Assembly (NCBI RefSeq): GCF_022213955.1
Contig: NZ_JAKNTW010000031.1
Coordinates: 62,001 to 126,000 of the forward strand
DNA: 64,000 bases
Direction of reading: 5' to 3'
Origin: Dolomitihabitans soli
Lineage (GTDB): Bacteria; Actinomycetota; Actinomycetes; Streptosporangiales; Streptosporangiaceae
Shown here: positions 50,295 to 58,700 of the stretch, in pieces
Numbering within the stretch: position 1 is the stretch's first letter
How the letters are laid out: each line of letters opens with the position of its first letter
Position numbers and translations under genes: made by a program
The notes under the pieces: model-generated
What the model was told of the DNA's origin: nothing
What the model saw: only the letters and a program-made list of their open reading frames with translations
The model's database searches: none

Positions 50295-51418
50295 GCGCCG
50301 ACTCCCAGGTCGCGCAGCTCGGTGCGGGCGAAGTCCAGTTCGGCGGCGATGCCGTCGGCGAGTTCGCCGGCCGTCTGCGGGCGGAGGGCGGGGGGCAGCA
50401 CGCCCCAGGTGTAGGTCTCGACGTCGAGGTGGTCGCACGCCGCCTCGGGGCCGCCGAACAGCTTCGCGAGCGCCTCGCGCAGCACCGGCACCGTGGTGGC
50501 CAGCGGCGGATCGGGTCTGACGTGCAGCGGCACGTGGTAGTGCACCCGCCACGGCCCGCTCATCTCCCGCTCCAGCGCCTCGTCGAGGTCGTCGGCCGCT
50601 CCGCCGTCCGGGTTGCGCGTCTGGTGCAGGAAACGCGGTTCGACGTAGTCGCGTACGGCGTGCGGTTCCTTGGTCTCCAGGGCGGCGGAGAGCTGAACCT
50701 TCACAATGGGCAGACCGGCCCGGCGCAGGGTGCGCAGGGCGTCCGCCGGGCGCTCCCACGCGCACGCCAGATGGGCGAGGTCCAGGCAGACGCCGAGCCA
50801 TTCGGTGTCGGCCCGGGCGAGCGCGGCGGCGGCGTGCGCGGTGGTCTCCACGACGCAGCCTGGTTCCGGTTCGAAGCCCACCCGGATGACGCGTCCCGTG
50901 GCGGCGGCGAGGCCGGCGAGTCCCGTGGCCAGGTCGTCGAGCGCGCGGTCGGCGAGCCGCGCCCGCGCGTCGTCCCACGGGTCCCGCCACGCGAGCGGCA
51001 GCGTGGAGATCGACCCTCTCGCCGCGTCGTCGGGGAGCAGGACGGCGAGCACCCGCGCCAGGTTCAGGGTGTAGGTGAGCCGGTCCGCCTCCGTCCAGTC
51101 CGGCCGGTAGACCGCGTGCTTGACGACCGGCTGCTGGAACGACGCGTAGGGGAAGCCGTTCAGCGTGACGACCTCCAGGCCCCTGACGTCCAGTTCGCGG
51201 CGGAGCCGGGCGCAGGCCGCGTGGTCGCCGGCGAGCGCGGCGGCCACCGGCGCGGCCAGCCAGAGCCCGAGCCCCAGTACGGCGCTGCCGGTCCGCTCTC
51301 TGATCGGCAGCGCGTAGGCGTCGAGCTGCCCGATGATCCCGTCGAGGTCCTCGGCGGGATGCACGTTGGTGCAGTAGCTCAGGTGGAGGACCCGGCCTCC
51401 GGGGTGGCGCAGCCTCAT
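50291..51418 (-). CDS. eboE: Metabolite traffic protein EboE (TIM barrel)
   Basis: 375 residues. The N-terminal HLSYCTNVHPAEDLDGIIGQ is the EboE signature, followed by LNGFPYASFQ, VGFEPEPGCVVET and VCLDLAHLACAWERP of the xylose-isomerase-like barrel. Toward the end come YHVPLHVRPDPPLATT and DHLDVETYTWGVLP, also family marks. Acidic and histidine residues of a metal site are retained. It overlaps EboB by one base (TGATG) and the phosphatase gene by four. The cyanobacterial homologue is part of the machinery that brings the scytonemin monomer to the periplasm. Confidence 0.92.
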   Translation of the reverse strand: MRLRHPGGRVLHLSYCTNVHPAEDLDGIIGQLDAYALPIRERTGSAVLGLGLWLAAPVAAALAGDHAACARLRRELDVRGLEVVTLNGFPYASFQQPVVKHAVYRPDWTEADRLTYTLNLARVLAVLLPDDAARGSISTLPLAWRDPWDDARARLADRALDDLATGLAGLAAATGRVIRVGFEPEPGCVVETTAHAAAALARADTEWLGVCLDLAHLACAWERPADALRTLRRAGLPIVKVQLSAALETKEPHAVRDYVEPRFLHQTRNPDGGAADDLDEALEREMSGPWRVHYHVPLHVRPDPPLATTVPVLREALAKLFGGPEAACDHLDVETYTWGVLPPALRPQTAGELADGIAAELDFARTELRDLGVGA

Positions 51419-52269
51419 CAGGAACCGCCCCGCAGGATCGAGCTCCCCGCGAACGTGGGACTCACCTCGGCGATCTCGGACAGGTCGAGCCGCCCCGACT
51501 GGCCGTAGAACTCTACCGGGTTGCGCCACATCACCCGGTCGACGTCGTCGGGACTGAAACCGGCGTCGAGCATCGCGTCCGCGGTGACCCGGGTCAGCAG
51601 CGGGTCGGAGACGCCCCAGTCTGCCGCGGAGTTGACCAGCATGCGGTCCAGACCGTGCTCGCGCAGGATCGCCACCATCCGCGGCGGCGACATCTTGGTC
51701 TCGGGATAGATGGAGAACCCCGCCCAGCAGCCGGATTCACGGACGAGCCCGACGGTCAGCTCGTTGAGATGGTCGATGAGGACCATGCCAGGCGGAATGC
51801 CGGATTCGGCGACCACGTCGAGGCTACGCCGGGTTCCGCGCGCCTTGTCCCTGTGCGGCGTGTGCACCAGCGCGGGCAGTCGGTGCTCCACGGCCAGCGC
51901 GAGCTGCGCGGCGAACGCGGTGTCCTCGTCGGCGGTCATCGAGTCGTAGCCGATCTCGCCGACCGCGACCACGCCGTCCTTGGCCAGGTAGCGGGGCAGC
52001 AGGCCGAGCACCGGACGGCAGCGGGGATCGCCCGCCTCCTTGGGGTTCAGCGCGATCGTCGCGTGGTGGCGGATGCCGTACTGGCTCGCCCGGAACGGCT
52101 CCCAGCCGATCAGCGCGTCGAAGTAGTCGGTGAACGAGCCGGGGTTGGTGCGCGGCTGACCCTGCCAGAAGGCCGGCTCCACGACCGCGCGCACTCCCGC
52201 GGCGGCCATCCGCCGGTAGTCGTCGGTCGTCCGCGAACTCATGTGGATGTGCGGGTCGAAGATACGCAT
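51418..52269 (-). CDS. eboB: EboB, TatD-like metal hydrolase
   Basis: 283 residues. The amidohydrolase-type metal motif is FDPHIHMSSRT at the start; GEIGYDS, LVHTPHRDK and VLIDHLNE supply further ligands. The C-terminal LVNSAADWGVSDPL holds the last aspartate. The protein differs from housekeeping TatD nucleases in its C-terminal third, as the Ebo branch does. One-base overlaps at both ends place it between EboA and EboE in the operon. Confidence 0.9.
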   Translation of the reverse strand: MRIFDPHIHMSSRTTDDYRRMAAAGVRAVVEPAFWQGQPRTNPGSFTDYFDALIGWEPFRASQYGIRHHATIALNPKEAGDPRCRPVLGLLPRYLAKDGVVAVGEIGYDSMTADEDTAFAAQLALAVEHRLPALVHTPHRDKARGTRRSLDVVAESGIPPGMVLIDHLNELTVGLVRESGCWAGFSIYPETKMSPPRMVAILREHGLDRMLVNSAADWGVSDPLLTRVTADAMLDAGFSPDDVDRVMWRNPVEFYGQSGRLDLSEIAEVSPTFAGSSILRGGS

Positions 52270-52913
52270 CAAACCTCCCGGGTGAGACTGCGCAGCAGGG
52301 TGATCGCGTCGTCCGGCATCGTGCGCCCGGCGGCGGCGCGTTCGTCGGCCAGGGCGCCGAGCATGGTCGCGAGCTCGGCGTCGGCCCGTTCCGCGAGATC
52401 GTGCACCAGCGCCAGCCGTACGCCCATGAACACGCACTTGAGCACGCCCTGCCGCCACGCGGGCTGATCGAGGTGCCGCGCGCACGGGCCGAGGGCGGCG
52501 GCGACGAGGCGCGTGTCGTTGGTCCGGATCGCGTCCAGGAGGAGGGGCACGGCGGCGGCCCCGATCCCCAGCATCGGCAGCGCCTTGAGCACGGCGCGCT
52601 TCTCCCCGGCGTCCCCGTGACCGTAGAGCTCCCCGGCCTCCTCGGCGCGGCGGCCGGGCGGGAGCGCCGCGAGCAGCAGGGCCCGCGCGGCCTCGTCGGC
52701 GTGCCACCCGGGGGCGTCCGCGAGCGGGGCCCTGCCCACCTGCCGGCCCGCCGCCGCGAAGTACCGGCCGACCGTCTCCGGCCGCTCGGCCACCCGCGCC
52801 CGCGCCTCCGCCAGCCACCCCGCGTCCGGTACGTCAGGCAACAGCTGAGCCTCCGTCTGATCCACTCCCGGCGATCCCGTCCCATCCGGTACGGCAGGCA
52901 GCCCGGCGTCCAT
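52269..52913 (-). CDS. eboA: EboA domain protein
   Basis: 214 residues, all helical, with no known catalytic motif. The EboA pattern is ADEAARALLLAALPP, GEKRAVLKALPMLGIG, LLLDAIRTNDTRLVAAALGP and WRQGVLKCVFMGV. The helix pairs resemble HEAT repeats, so a scaffold or binding role fits. The ATG at 52913 shares a base with the stop of the preceding gene; a GTG at 52916 is an alternative. Its family has no biochemical function assigned. Confidence 0.9.
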   Translation of the reverse strand: MDAGLPAVPDGTGSPGVDQTEAQLLPDVPDAGWLAEARARVAERPETVGRYFAAAGRQVGRAPLADAPGWHADEAARALLLAALPPGRRAEEAGELYGHGDAGEKRAVLKALPMLGIGAAAVPLLLDAIRTNDTRLVAAALGPCARHLDQPAWRQGVLKCVFMGVRLALVHDLAERADAELATMLGALADERAAAGRTMPDDAITLLRSLTREV

Positions 52914-53752
52914 CACACCTCCATCGCGGCACGCAGAAAATCGATCGAGCGGGCGGCCACCTGAGGCGCCGCGTGCGAGTGGCGGGGCAGTTCGACCGAG
53001 ACCAGCCCTCGATATCCGCAGTCGGCCAGGGCGCGCAGCACCGGCGGGAAGTCGATCTCGCCCTCGCCGAACTCCAGGTGTTCGTGCACACCCCGGCGCA
53101 TGTCGTCGATCTGCACGTTGACCAGATGTTCGGCGACGGCCCGCACAGAGCCGGGCACGGTGCCGGGCTCCAGGCAACGGCAGTGGCCCAGGTCCAGGGT
53201 GATGCCGAAGCCGGCCGGTCGCCCGAGCGCGTCGTACAGCCGGCGCCAGTCGGCGATCGACTCGACCAGCATCCCGGGCTCGGGCTCCAGCCCCAGCGGC
53301 GGTCCGGTTCGCCCGGCGGCGTCGACGAGGTGGGCGCACCCCTCGATGAGCCGGTCCCAGGCGGTCGCCTCGGCGACCGAGGCGGGCCGTACCCCCGCCC
53401 AGAAGGAGACCGCCTCGGCGCCCAGGTCGGCGCCGATCGCGATCGCCCTGCGCAGCAGGTCCAGCCGCCGCTCGCGGTCGTCGTGCAGCAGCGTCGGAGC
53501 GTGTTTGTGCCAGGGGTCGAGCAGGTAGCGCGCGCCCGTCTCGATGACGACGGCGAGCCCGAGGTCGCGCAGCCTGTCGGCGGCGGCGGCCACCCGGCGT
53601 GCGAGCCCGTCCGCGTAGGGATCCAGGTGGTCGTGGTCGAGGGTGAGAGCGACCCCGTCGTAGCCGAGACCGGCGATGACCTCGAACGCCGCGGACAGCC
53701 GGTGGTCGGCGAACCCGTTGGTCCCGTAGCCGAAGCGGACGCCGCCGCTCAT
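52913..53752 (-). CDS. Second TIM-barrel (sugar isomerase/epimerase-like) protein of the ebo operon
   Basis: 279 residues of the AP_endonuc_2 / xylose-isomerase-like family. Visible are FGYGTNGFADHRL, GLGYDGVALTLDHDHLDPYA, LGLEPEPGMLVESI, GITLDLGHCRC and VQIDDMRRGVHEHLEFGEGE; the Glu, Asp and His residues match the metal-binding set. It is distinct from EboE, so the operon has two barrels. It overlaps EboC by four bases and EboA by one. It probably isomerises or epimerises the polyol or ketose intermediate handled by the operon (inference). Confidence 0.85.
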   Translation of the reverse strand: MSGGVRFGYGTNGFADHRLSAAFEVIAGLGYDGVALTLDHDHLDPYADGLARRVAAAADRLRDLGLAVVIETGARYLLDPWHKHAPTLLHDDRERRLDLLRRAIAIGADLGAEAVSFWAGVRPASVAEATAWDRLIEGCAHLVDAAGRTGPPLGLEPEPGMLVESIADWRRLYDALGRPAGFGITLDLGHCRCLEPGTVPGSVRAVAEHLVNVQIDDMRRGVHEHLEFGEGEIDFPPVLRALADCGYRGLVSVELPRHSHAAPQVAARSIDFLRAAMEV

Positions 53753-54624
53753 GTCGGGGACACCTTCCGGGAGAGCGCCCGCGCCAGCGGGACGACCGCG
53801 GCGACGGCCAGCCCGGCACGCGCGTCGCCGGCCCTGGCGGTGAGCGCGCCCTGGAGCGCGGGCAGCGAGACGATGCCGGCGCCGACGGCGGCGCGGACCC
53901 GCTGCGCCGACGGGTCGGCGACCGCGCGGGCCTGCTCCAGGCCGAACCGTGCCGCGTACCAGCCGGCCAGCGCGTTCTGGATCACCGCCTGCCGGCCGCC
54001 CGCCGGCGACGATGACAACGCGGTGAGCGCGGCCGTGCCCGCCATGGTCCACGCGGGCAGGCGGCGGCCCGTCCCCGACACCTCGCCGCGCGACAGCACG
54101 GTGAGCAGGTAGGTGTGCGCCCCCACCGTGAGCGCGGCGGGCAACGCGCGGACGGTGGCGTGCGGGCTCGGCACGGCGGGAGCCGGGCTCGCGCCCAGCA
54201 GCACGTCGAGGGTACGGCAGAGCGCCATCGCCAGCGGTCCCGCCCGGGTACCCTTCGCGGCCAGGTCGTACGCCCACACGGTGGCGGCGAGCGGGACGGC
54301 GACGGCGAGTGATCGCCGTCCGCCCACCAGTCCCGCGACGGCGATTCCGGCGGCCGTGAGTCCCGCGGCGAGTCCGAGCGCTCCGGCCGGCGTCACCCTT
54401 CCGGAGGGGATGGGCCGTTCGGGGCGTTCCACCGCGTCGAGGTGGCGGTCGGCCCAGTCGTTTGCGGCCATCCCCGCCGCGTAGAGGCAGACGGAGGAGC
54501 AGGCCAGGCCGAGAGTACGGCGGTCGAGCACCTGGCAGGCGGCGGCGCCGGCGATGACGTCACCCGGCACGGACAGGGCGGCGGGTGCTCGCACGATCTC
54601 CAGCAGGTCGCGTAACCCGGCCAT
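53749..54624 (-). CDS. eboC: EboC, UbiA-like prenyltransferase membrane protein
   Basis: 291 residues with about eight membrane segments. The UbiA motif ANDWADRHLDAVERPERPIP contains the first Asp-rich site; the second, VWAYDLAAKGT, is reduced compared with true UbiA enzymes. This matches EboC proteins, grouped as UbiA-like. It is the only membrane component of the operon and may attach a polyprenyl carrier to, or flip, the product. One- and four-base overlaps join it to its neighbours. Confidence 0.9.
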   Translation of the reverse strand: MAGLRDLLEIVRAPAALSVPGDVIAGAAACQVLDRRTLGLACSSVCLYAAGMAANDWADRHLDAVERPERPIPSGRVTPAGALGLAAGLTAAGIAVAGLVGGRRSLAVAVPLAATVWAYDLAAKGTRAGPLAMALCRTLDVLLGASPAPAVPSPHATVRALPAALTVGAHTYLLTVLSRGEVSGTGRRLPAWTMAGTAALTALSSSPAGGRQAVIQNALAGWYAARFGLEQARAVADPSAQRVRAAVGAGIVSLPALQGALTARAGDARAGLAVAAVVPLARALSRKVSPT

Positions 54625-55832
54625 CAGCCCGCTCCCTCGCCGTGATCCTCCTCGCCATGATCGGCGGGATCCTCGGCGGGTGCCGGGTGGGGAGAGGCTC
54701 CGGCGAGACGACCGGCGAAGTCGCACAGCAGCCGCCACTGGTCGGGAAGCGCGTGCGGGACGGGACCGATCGGGTCCTTGAAGAAGAAGGCCAGCTCCGT
54801 CAGCGGGCCCGAGTACCCGGCCCGGTGCGCCGCGGCCGTGAGCCTGGCCAGGTCGAGCACCAGGGGCGCGGCGAGGGCGGAGTCGCAGCCGTGCCAGGTG
54901 AACTCCATCCGCATCCGGGTGCCGAGGAATCCCTCGAAGGTGACGAGGTCCCAGGCCGTCTTGAACTCGCCGGCGGCCTCCAGATAGTCGATGCGGGTCG
55001 CGCCCTCGGGGACGTAGCCGAGCGTCTCGGCCAGCACCCGCTGCTTGCTGGCGGCCTTGGCGGCGTTCGGGCCCGGCTGGGCGAGGTTGGCGCCGTCGCC
55101 GCCGCCCAGCAGGTTGATCCCCGACCAGGAGCGCACGGCCAGGTTGCGGACCGCGAACATCGGGGCGAGCACCGACTTGACGAGCGTCTCACCGGTCTTG
55201 CCGTCGTGCCCGCCGTACGGCAGGCGGAGGTCGCGGGCGAGCCGGTCGAGTGCGGGCAGCCGGGCGCCCGTCGAAGGGGTGAAGTCCACGTAGGGGCAGC
55301 CGGCGCGGAAGGCGGCGTAGGCGGCGAGCGCGCTCGGCGGCAGGACGGCCGGTGCGCGGGGCAGTTCGGCGAGCAGCGCGTCCAGGTCGGCGTGCGCCGG
55401 ATGCGGCTCGGGCGCGGGCTCCGTGGTCGAGACGTTGATCACGACGAGCCGCTCCAGGCGGTGCCGCCGCCGGAAGCCGTCGAGATCGGCGACCATCAGC
55501 GCGGCGGTCTCGGCTTGGTCCGCCCCGGCGGGGAGGGGACGCACGTCCTCCTCGATCGCGAGCAGATCGTCGCGCACGGCCCTGATCAGCCACGAGGGGA
55601 CGACCCCGGCGCCGGCCAGGGCCTCGGCCCGCTTCGCGAGGGGCGTCGGCGAGATGTCGTGCCCGCCGAAGACGAGTTCGCCCAGGCCGGGCAGGACGTC
55701 GCCGTGTAGTCCGGGGAGTTCGGTGACGCATCCGATGGGTTCAGCGAGGCCGGCGCGGATCGCGAGGGTCCCCGTCATGGTGGTGACGGCGACGGATCCT
55801 CTCGCTCCGATCAGCCACACTCCTGTGCTCAT
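54624..55832 (-). CDS. Inositol-3-phosphate synthase homologue, first gene of the ebo operon
   Basis: 402 residues. The N-terminal VWLIGARGSVAVTTMTGTLA is the MIPS NAD site. YVDFTPSTGARLPALDRLAR, GGHDGKTGETLVKSVLAPMF and SWSGINLLGGGDGANL are catalytic-region signatures; FFFKDPIG closes the domain. The C-terminal tail is rich in Asp, Glu and His (AEDPADHGEEDHGEGAG). MIPS converts glucose-6-phosphate to inositol-3-phosphate. Position suggests it makes the sugar-derived substrate of the pathway, in the place where other ebo clusters have the cyclase-like EboD. The ATG at 55832 has AGGAG upstream. Confidence 0.88.
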   Translation of the reverse strand: MSTGVWLIGARGSVAVTTMTGTLAIRAGLAEPIGCVTELPGLHGDVLPGLGELVFGGHDISPTPLAKRAEALAGAGVVPSWLIRAVRDDLLAIEEDVRPLPAGADQAETAALMVADLDGFRRRHRLERLVVINVSTTEPAPEPHPAHADLDALLAELPRAPAVLPPSALAAYAAFRAGCPYVDFTPSTGARLPALDRLARDLRLPYGGHDGKTGETLVKSVLAPMFAVRNLAVRSWSGINLLGGGDGANLAQPGPNAAKAASKQRVLAETLGYVPEGATRIDYLEAAGEFKTAWDLVTFEGFLGTRMRMEFTWHGCDSALAAPLVLDLARLTAAAHRAGYSGPLTELAFFFKDPIGPVPHALPDQWRLLCDFAGRLAGASPHPAPAEDPADHGEEDHGEGAG

Positions 55833-56478
55833 CTGGTCTCCTGTGGGGGCGCTCGGCTGAGGCAGAGGGTCAGAAGATTGAGAACGTCGATGAGAGCTGG
55901 ACGGCGGCGCGAGCGTGGAAGGAGCCGCTGGGCAGCGCGACCGGCGACCGGCGATCGGCGACCGGCGCGGGTGCCCAGCGAACCCTTTGAGCGCTGCAGA
56001 CCCGTCTCCGGCAATCCGTCCAAGTGGCCGCATGGCCGACAAATCGGGTCTGTTGAGCGCAGTTAACATTGGATGTCTTTAGTCCGTCAAGGGCCAAAGT
56101 CGCGGTTGTGAACTACCGATCGCTTTCCGGGATCCTGTTGCACAGCAGCCCACAGCCCTGTCTTCGCGCTCGACCGTCCGGGGGCTCGTCGGCATAGGTC
56201 CGATGTTTCGAGGCATGCCAACAGGCTCTCCTGGCGGCTCCACGCGAAACGCCGGCAAGTCCGAAGCCGGTGACTCTTTCGATTGGCGGTGTCACTCTTT
56301 CGACGACGGGGCGCGTAAGTCGGGTCCAGTCTCGCAGAAAGTTCCGCTGATGCGGCGGCACGCCCGCTTCTTCCACCAACGTGCCATGCGGTGCTCCGGC
56401 CCGTCCTCGCCCGCACATGGCCGGGTGCGCGACGCTCCTCGTCGCCCGGCCGTCGCGGCTCGGCTTTGGCCGAGGTCT
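55833..56478. other. Intergenic region between ebo operon and serine hydrolase
   Basis: About 650 bases holding the ebo promoter side. Frames here have poor codon position bias and no recognisable domain. GCGACCGGCGACCGGCGATC-like short repeats occur at 55937-55969. I identify no operator with confidence. Confidence 0.5.
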
Positions 56479-56506
56479 TTGCACGGATACCCTCGCCGGG
56501 TATATT
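56479..56506 (+). promoter_or_regulatory. Promoter of the small ORF / serine hydrolase unit
   Basis: TTGCAC (56479-56484), a 16-base spacer and TATATT (56501-56506) form a good vegetative promoter. AGGGAGG follows at 56519-56525, just before the ATG at 56532. Confidence 0.55.
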
Positions 56507-56531
56507 CGGGCACACCCTAGGGAGGTATGTG

Positions 56532-56645
56532 ATGTTCGAGATTTCCGCCAGACGGTCCAGGAATCAGCACGGTGCCGTGGCCGACCGGCCCGGGTGCTCG
56601 TGCCGGAGGGGCCTGGCCGCGGTGGCAGAGGGGTGGACGTGGTGA
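56532..56645 (+). CDS. Short ORF (37 aa) overlapping the serine hydrolase start
   Basis: The ATG at 56532 has a strong AGGGAGG six bases upstream. The peptide runs MFEISARRSRNQHGAVADRP then GCSCRRGLAAVAEGWTW. Its TGA (56643-56645) overlaps the GTG of the serine hydrolase as GTGA, so the two are translationally coupled. About 86 percent of third positions are G or C. It could be a leader peptide needed for coupling, or a small protein in its own right. No family known. Confidence 0.5.
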   Translation: MFEISARRSRNQHGAVADRPGCSCRRGLAAVAEGWTW

Positions 56646-57736
56646 AGGTCGCGGGATTCGTCGCGGACGGGTACGAAGCGGTGCGCCAGGTCTTTCAGCA
56701 ACTGGTGGACGACGGCCGGGAGACCGGGGCAGGTGTGTCGGTCTGGAGGGAAGGCCAGGAGGTCGTCCGGCTGAGCGGGGGATGGGCCGATGCCGGGCGG
56801 CGCGGCCCCTGGCGACCGGACACCCTCGTCCAGCCGTACTCTCTGTCGAAGTCGTTCGTGACGCTCGCCGCCCTGGTGGCGGTACGTGACGGCGCGCTGG
56901 CTCTGGACGAGCCGATAGCCGGCCACTGGCCCGCGTACGGAGTGCGGGGCAAGGAGCGCACCACGTTGCGCCAGGTGCTCACCCACCGGGCGGGGCAGCC
57001 GCGTTTCCCGGCCGAAGCCGCGGGCCTGGATCTGCTGGACGACGCCGGGCTGCGTGAAAGCCTGGCGCGGGCGGCGCCGGAGTACGTTCCGGGGACATCG
57101 CTGGGGGAGCACGCGCTGACCTACGGCCACCTGGTCGACGGCATTCTGCGCGCGGGCGCCGGCACCACGCTAGCGGAGGTCTACAACGAGACGGTGCGGC
57201 CCGCGCTGGATCTGGACGCCTGGTTCGCGGTGCCGGATCACGCCCTGGACCGCGTCGCCGACCTGGAGTACGCCGACCCGGACTGGCCACGTCGACTGCA
57301 CGCGGCGCCGTGGCTCCAGATTCCCGCCGGCACGCTGGACGTCGAGCGGGCGAACTCCAGGGCTTGGCGGCAGGCGGTCTTCGGTGCGGTCAACCTGCAC
57401 GCGACCGCGACCTCCATCGCACAGTTCTTCTCCCAGCTGACCGACGAGGAGGGTCCCGTGCACGCGCTGCTGGGGCCGCGGCTGCACACCGAACTGCTCG
57501 CCTCCCAGGTCACGGACTTCGACGAGGTCTTCGGCACCAGGATCACCTGGACACTGGGCTTCGTCCGCGACCGCGGCAAGATCGCCAAAGGCGGGATCGG
57601 CGGCTCGGCCGCCTGGTGGTCGCGGAGGCACCAGCACGCCTGCGCCTACCTGACGCGCCGACTGGACGATCACTCCCGCGCCGCCGAGATCGCCGCCGCA
57701 CTGGGCGACGACCTGGCCGTGGTGGGCGAGGACTGA
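56642..57736 (+). CDS. Beta-lactamase-fold serine hydrolase (class C/EstB-like)
   Basis: 364 residues from the GTG at 56642. The SxxK motif is SLSK (Ser67, Lys70) in QPYSLSKSFVTLAALVAV; TYGHLVDG carries the tyrosine, and KGGIGGSAAWW stands for the third motif. There is no signal peptide, so it is an intracellular esterase, amidase or D-aminopeptidase-like enzyme rather than a secreted beta-lactamase. A GTG at 56639 or 56633 is possible, but the GTGA overlap with the short ORF argues for 56642. Confidence 0.85.
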   Translation: MKVAGFVADGYEAVRQVFQQLVDDGRETGAGVSVWREGQEVVRLSGGWADAGRRGPWRPDTLVQPYSLSKSFVTLAALVAVRDGALALDEPIAGHWPAYGVRGKERTTLRQVLTHRAGQPRFPAEAAGLDLLDDAGLRESLARAAPEYVPGTSLGEHALTYGHLVDGILRAGAGTTLAEVYNETVRPALDLDAWFAVPDHALDRVADLEYADPDWPRRLHAAPWLQIPAGTLDVERANSRAWRQAVFGAVNLHATATSIAQFFSQLTDEEGPVHALLGPRLHTELLASQVTDFDEVFGTRITWTLGFVRDRGKIAKGGIGGSAAWWSRRHQHACAYLTRRLDDHSRAAEIAAALGDDLAVVGED

Positions 57737-57848
57737 GCGACCGGCCCGTGACCCCCGACGCGCGCTCCTTGAGTCGCGAACCAACCCGGGCCCCGCGACG
57801 CCCGGCTCATGGACGATGGGCCCGCACCGGCACCCGGCCAGGCCAGGG

Positions 57849-58685
57849 TCAGCCGCGCAGGAATTCCACGAGGGCGGGCGCGAGTTTCTTGGGAGCCATG
57901 ACCACGGCGCCGTGGTTGAGGCCGGGCAGGGTACGGTGTTCGGCCTCGGGCAGGATGCCGGCCAGTGCCCGCGCGGCGTCGTGGAATCCGGCGGCGCTCT
58001 TGCCGCCGGTCAGCACCAGGGCCGGAGCCTTCGCGGCCGACCATTCGCCCGCCCGCAGCGGCCGGCCCTGCTGGGTCTCGCCCATCACCCTGGCGTCGTA
58101 GGGCAGGGTGTGCGCCAGCGACTTGAGGTTCGACCACGCACCCGGCATCAGCCGCATCATGGCCACCATGAACGTGGGCATGCCCTGGGCCTCGGTCATG
58201 AAGTACTTGACCGCGTCGCCGCGCCGGTCGGCGGCCAGCAGCGCGTCGAGCCGCTGGGCGTAGTCCGCAGGCGGCCCGAAGCCGTCGTCACCGATCACGA
58301 ACGGCGGCTCGTACAGGGCGAGCTTCTCGATGCCGAGCCCGGCCGCCGCGGCACGCAACGCCAGCACCGCCCCCGACGAACTGCCGAACACCGACGCCGA
58401 GCCCCCGACGTGGGCGATCAACGCCGCGATGTCCTCGACCTCGCGCTCGGTCGTGTGCCCGGCGGTGTCCCCGCTGGCACCGCGCCCCCGCCGGTCATAA
58501 TTGATCACCGTGAAGTGCTGGGCGAGCAGGCCGGCGAGCTTACGGGCGTCGGATCGGTCGGCCAGTGCCGAGGACACCAGAATGACCGCGGGCCCGGCGC
58601 CGAGCCGTTCGAACGCGATCTCGGTTCCGTCGCTGGAGATGACCGTCGAGTTCACTGCGGTGGTCTTTTCGCTGGTGGTGGACAT
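57849..58685 (-). CDS. Alpha/beta hydrolase
   Basis: 278 residues. The nucleophile elbow is FGSSSGAVLAL; NYDRRGRGASGD is the preceding strand motif and LPGLNHGAVV contains the histidine. The short lid holds YFMTEAQGMPTFMVAMMRLM. No signal peptide; substrate unknown. A small membrane protein gene lies upstream on the same strand with a 15-base gap, so the two may form an operon. Confidence 0.88.
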   Translation of the reverse strand: MSTTSEKTTAVNSTVISSDGTEIAFERLGAGPAVILVSSALADRSDARKLAGLLAQHFTVINYDRRGRGASGDTAGHTTEREVEDIAALIAHVGGSASVFGSSSGAVLALRAAAAGLGIEKLALYEPPFVIGDDGFGPPADYAQRLDALLAADRRGDAVKYFMTEAQGMPTFMVAMMRLMPGAWSNLKSLAHTLPYDARVMGETQQGRPLRAGEWSAAKAPALVLTGGKSAAGFHDAARALAGILPEAEHRTLPGLNHGAVVMAPKKLAPALVEFLRG

Positions 58686-58700
58686 GATTGGTACTCCGCT

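Noticed and set aside
56087-56515. Minus-strand frames between the ebo operon and the serine hydrolase
   Set aside because: Arg/Cys-rich, no start with a ribosome site and no domain; treated as intergenic.
56642-57736. Secreted beta-lactamase resistance gene
   Set aside because: There is no signal peptide, and the motif set fits EstB-like esterases or peptidases better.
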